Source: Chloroflexota bacterium (lineage in GTDB: Bacteria > Chloroflexota > Limnocylindria > QHBO01). Taken from it: a stretch of DNA of 6,526 bases. Shown here piece after piece: positions 5,245-6,526 of the stretch. Positions within the stretch are counted from its first letter, which is position 1, and the number at the start of each line of letters is the position of its first letter. The position numbers and the translations under genes were made by a program. Below the pieces are notes generated by a model. It worked only from the letters and a program-made list of their open reading frames with translations, did not search any database and was not told the DNA's origin. Location: contig JAGXHP010000072.1 in the NCBI GenBank assembly GCA_024636135.1, positions 1 through 6,526 on the forward strand. The letters are read 5' to 3'.

Positions 5245-6526
5245 GTGCATTGGTTGACCGAGTCACCCGCCCGGCGCACGGTGCTCGTGCTGTTGGCGAT
5301 CATCGCCACCTACGTGCCGATTACCGTGCTGCGCGCCGCGCCATCCGCCGACCTCGTCGACGTCGGCCTCGGCTGGCTCGTGCCGGTGATGAGCGGAGCG
5401 CTCGTGCTCGCGTCGAGCGGGATGACCGTGGCGGCTGTCGTCGAGGGCCTCGAGCGGGGTCGGCTCTCGTCCATCCTCGTTGCCGGAGCCGCCGCGGCGC
5501 TCGTCGGCGGGGGCCTGAACGTCCTCGGCGGAGCCGGCATCCTCGTCATGCCGGTGGCCACGCCGGTGATCCTCATCGCGGCGGCGGCGGCGGAGCGGGC
5601 CCGGATCACCTTTCCTGGCCGGCGGGGGCGATTGCTCGCCACCGGAGCGATGCTGCTGCTCGCCGAGGGCGTGGTCGTGGCGGAGCTGGTTGCCGTCGAC
5701 TCCGCGTGGCTCGCGGCGACCGGGGCGCCCATCTTGTGGATCGCCGCTGTCGCGGCCGCCCTCACTTCGGCCAGTGCGACGGCCGCCGTTGCCGTGCCGG
5801 CCGGCCTACTGGCGGTCGCCGCGCTCGCCCTGGCAGCTCCACGCGGCGACGCCGACCTCGTCGTCGGTCTCGTGCCGCTTGTCGCCGCGGCGCTGTTCCT
5901 GCCGGCGCGGTGGCCAGGGAACCGCGCGGACGATCTGCCCGCCGAGGTTGACCGGCTGCCACCGATCGCGATGCATCTCCGCGAAGGCGTGCTGATCTTC
6001 GACGGCCTGCTGCGACTGCGCGCATGGAACCCCGCGGCATCGGCCCTTCTGGGGCTCAACGACACGGCGCGGGACATGCGGCTCGAGGACCTGCTCGGCC
6101 TCACGCTGGCCGAGCTGCCCTCGACGTCGGAGACCGTGGCGCGACAGACACCGGTCGGCGGCATCGACCTCACGATTCACCGATCCGCAGCGCACCTGAC
6201 CGTGGTCCTTCACGACCCGAGTGTGACGAGCGACGCTGAGCGCCTTGGCCGTGAGCTGCGAGGCACGATCGAGGAACTGCTTCAGGCCCGGCGGACCGTC
6301 GAGTTGCAGCGCGCGGAGCTCGAGCGAGCGATGTCGACGGACCCGCTCACCGGCGTGGCAAGCCGGCCGGCGATCCTGGAACGGCTTCGGGTCGAGGTGG
6401 CCGCGGCGCGGCGGTACCGACATCCTCTTTCCGCGCTGCTGCTCGACATCGACGGCTTCGCGGACATCAACGCCGATCACGGTGTCAGCGCCGGCGACGC
6501 GCTGCTGCGAGAGATCGCGCTCCGCG
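5245..6526 (+). CDS. Membrane-anchored PAS-GGDEF diguanylate cyclase (3' end outside window)
   Basis: An open frame of 427 codons runs off the right edge. Residues 11-220 form about seven or eight hydrophobic membrane segments rich in Ala, Val and Leu. Residues 241-325 look like a PAS sensor domain (EGVLIFDGLLRLRAWNPAA at 247-265). Residues 328-363 form a charged helical linker. A GGDEF domain then begins with STDPLTGVASR (364-374) and LLLDIDGFADIN (398-409), with metal-binding Asp401, guanine-contacting Asn409, and Asp418 in SAGD. The family makes c-di-GMP from two GTP at the membrane, with the N-terminal part sensing a signal. The GGDEF signature itself lies beyond the window, so activity and any EAL domain cannot be judged. 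Two usual residues differ: Lys of FKxIN is Ala406, and His of GHxxGD is Val414. The GTG at 5245 is the most likely start; no Shine-Dalgarno precedes it, and TTG at 5254 or GTG at 5281 are alternatives. The membrane part resembles the layout of 7TM-sensor kinases and cyclases but I could not place it in a family. Confidence 0.85.
   Translation, partial: MHWLTESPARRTVLVLLAIIATYVPITVLRAAPSADLVDVGLGWLVPVMSGALVLASSGMTVAAVVEGLERGRLSSILVAGAAAALVGGGLNVLGGAGILVMPVATPVILIAAAAAERARITFPGRRGRLLATGAMLLLAEGVVVAELVAVDSAWLAATGAPILWIAAVAAALTSASATAAVAVPAGLLAVAALALAAPRGDADLVVGLVPLVAAALFLPARWPGNRADDLPAEVDRLPPIAMHLREGVLIFDGLLRLRAWNPAASALLGLNDTARDMRLEDLLGLTLAELPSTSETVARQTPVGGIDLTIHRSAAHLTVVLHDPSVTSDAERLGRELRGTIEELLQARRTVELQRAELERAMSTDPLTGVASRPAILERLRVEVAAARRYRHPLSALLLDIDGFADINADHGVSAGDALLREIALR

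Noticed and set aside
5250..5951. 233-codon + strand open frame starting with ATG at 5250
   Set aside because: The translation is a low-complexity Arg/Gly/Ala mix. The frame starting at GTG 5245 over the same DNA gives membrane helices, PAS and GGDEF motifs, so that is the true frame.
5310..6480. Overlapping - strand open frames opposite the GGDEF gene (287 and 224 codons)
   Set aside because: They are antisense shadows with Arg/Ser/Ala or His/Arg-rich composition and no motifs. The + strand frame has clear domain sequence.
1..6526. CRISPR array, tRNA or rRNA gene, insertion sequence, prophage or toxin-antitoxin system
   Set aside because: No regularly spaced repeats, tRNA-like folds, transposase motifs or terminal inverted repeats were seen on either strand. 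Almost all bases are accounted for by the seven genes.

Overview
The window is high-GC bacterial DNA (about two thirds G+C by eye) and is almost entirely coding, with seven genes: one complete gene on the + strand, five consecutive genes on the - strand, and a divergent + strand gene cut by the right edge. Leaderless-looking starts (a TANNNT box 6-9 nt before the start codon, with no Shine-Dalgarno) are mixed with strong Shine-Dalgarno sites. Together with an actinobacterial-style GabD1-like dehydrogenase, this suggests a free-living high-GC lineage such as Actinomycetota or Chloroflexota. No ribosomal or other phylogenetic marker is present, so the assignment is tentative.

Layout: 1-71 is a short upstream region with a candidate promoter. 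72-1691 (+) is a cytosolic GH13 alpha-glucosidase. It converges on the - strand block across a 40-bp gap, and a perfect 16-bp palindrome lies over its stop codon. Read from right to left, the - strand block is: a small unrecognised protein (5163-4807), a PIG-L/LmbE-type deacetylase (4793-4068), a MIP18/DUF59 Fe-S assembly protein (4024-3734), a PduO-type corrinoid adenosyltransferase (3695-3126), and a succinate-semialdehyde dehydrogenase-type aldehyde dehydrogenase (3096-1732). An 81-bp divergent intergenic region (5164-5244) separates this block from a + strand gene starting near 5245. That gene encodes a multi-pass membrane protein with a PAS-like segment and the start of a GGDEF (diguanylate cyclase) domain.

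The genes do not form one obvious pathway. They look like ordinary housekeeping and accessory metabolism: oligosaccharide hydrolysis, aldehyde oxidation toward succinate, B12 cofactor activation, Fe-S maturation, deacetylation of a small sugar-type substrate, and c-di-GMP signalling. The translation signals suggest that the - strand block is at least three transcription units: [4807-5163 + PIG-L], [MIP18] and [PduO + dehydrogenase]. Each first gene looks leaderless and each downstream gene has a Shine-Dalgarno site.

I saw no RNA genes, CRISPR arrays, insertion sequences or prophage signs. I found no convincing new biological system. The most useful observations are the leaderless/Shine-Dalgarno pattern, the edge-truncated GGDEF protein, and the uncharacterised small gene coupled to the deacetylase.
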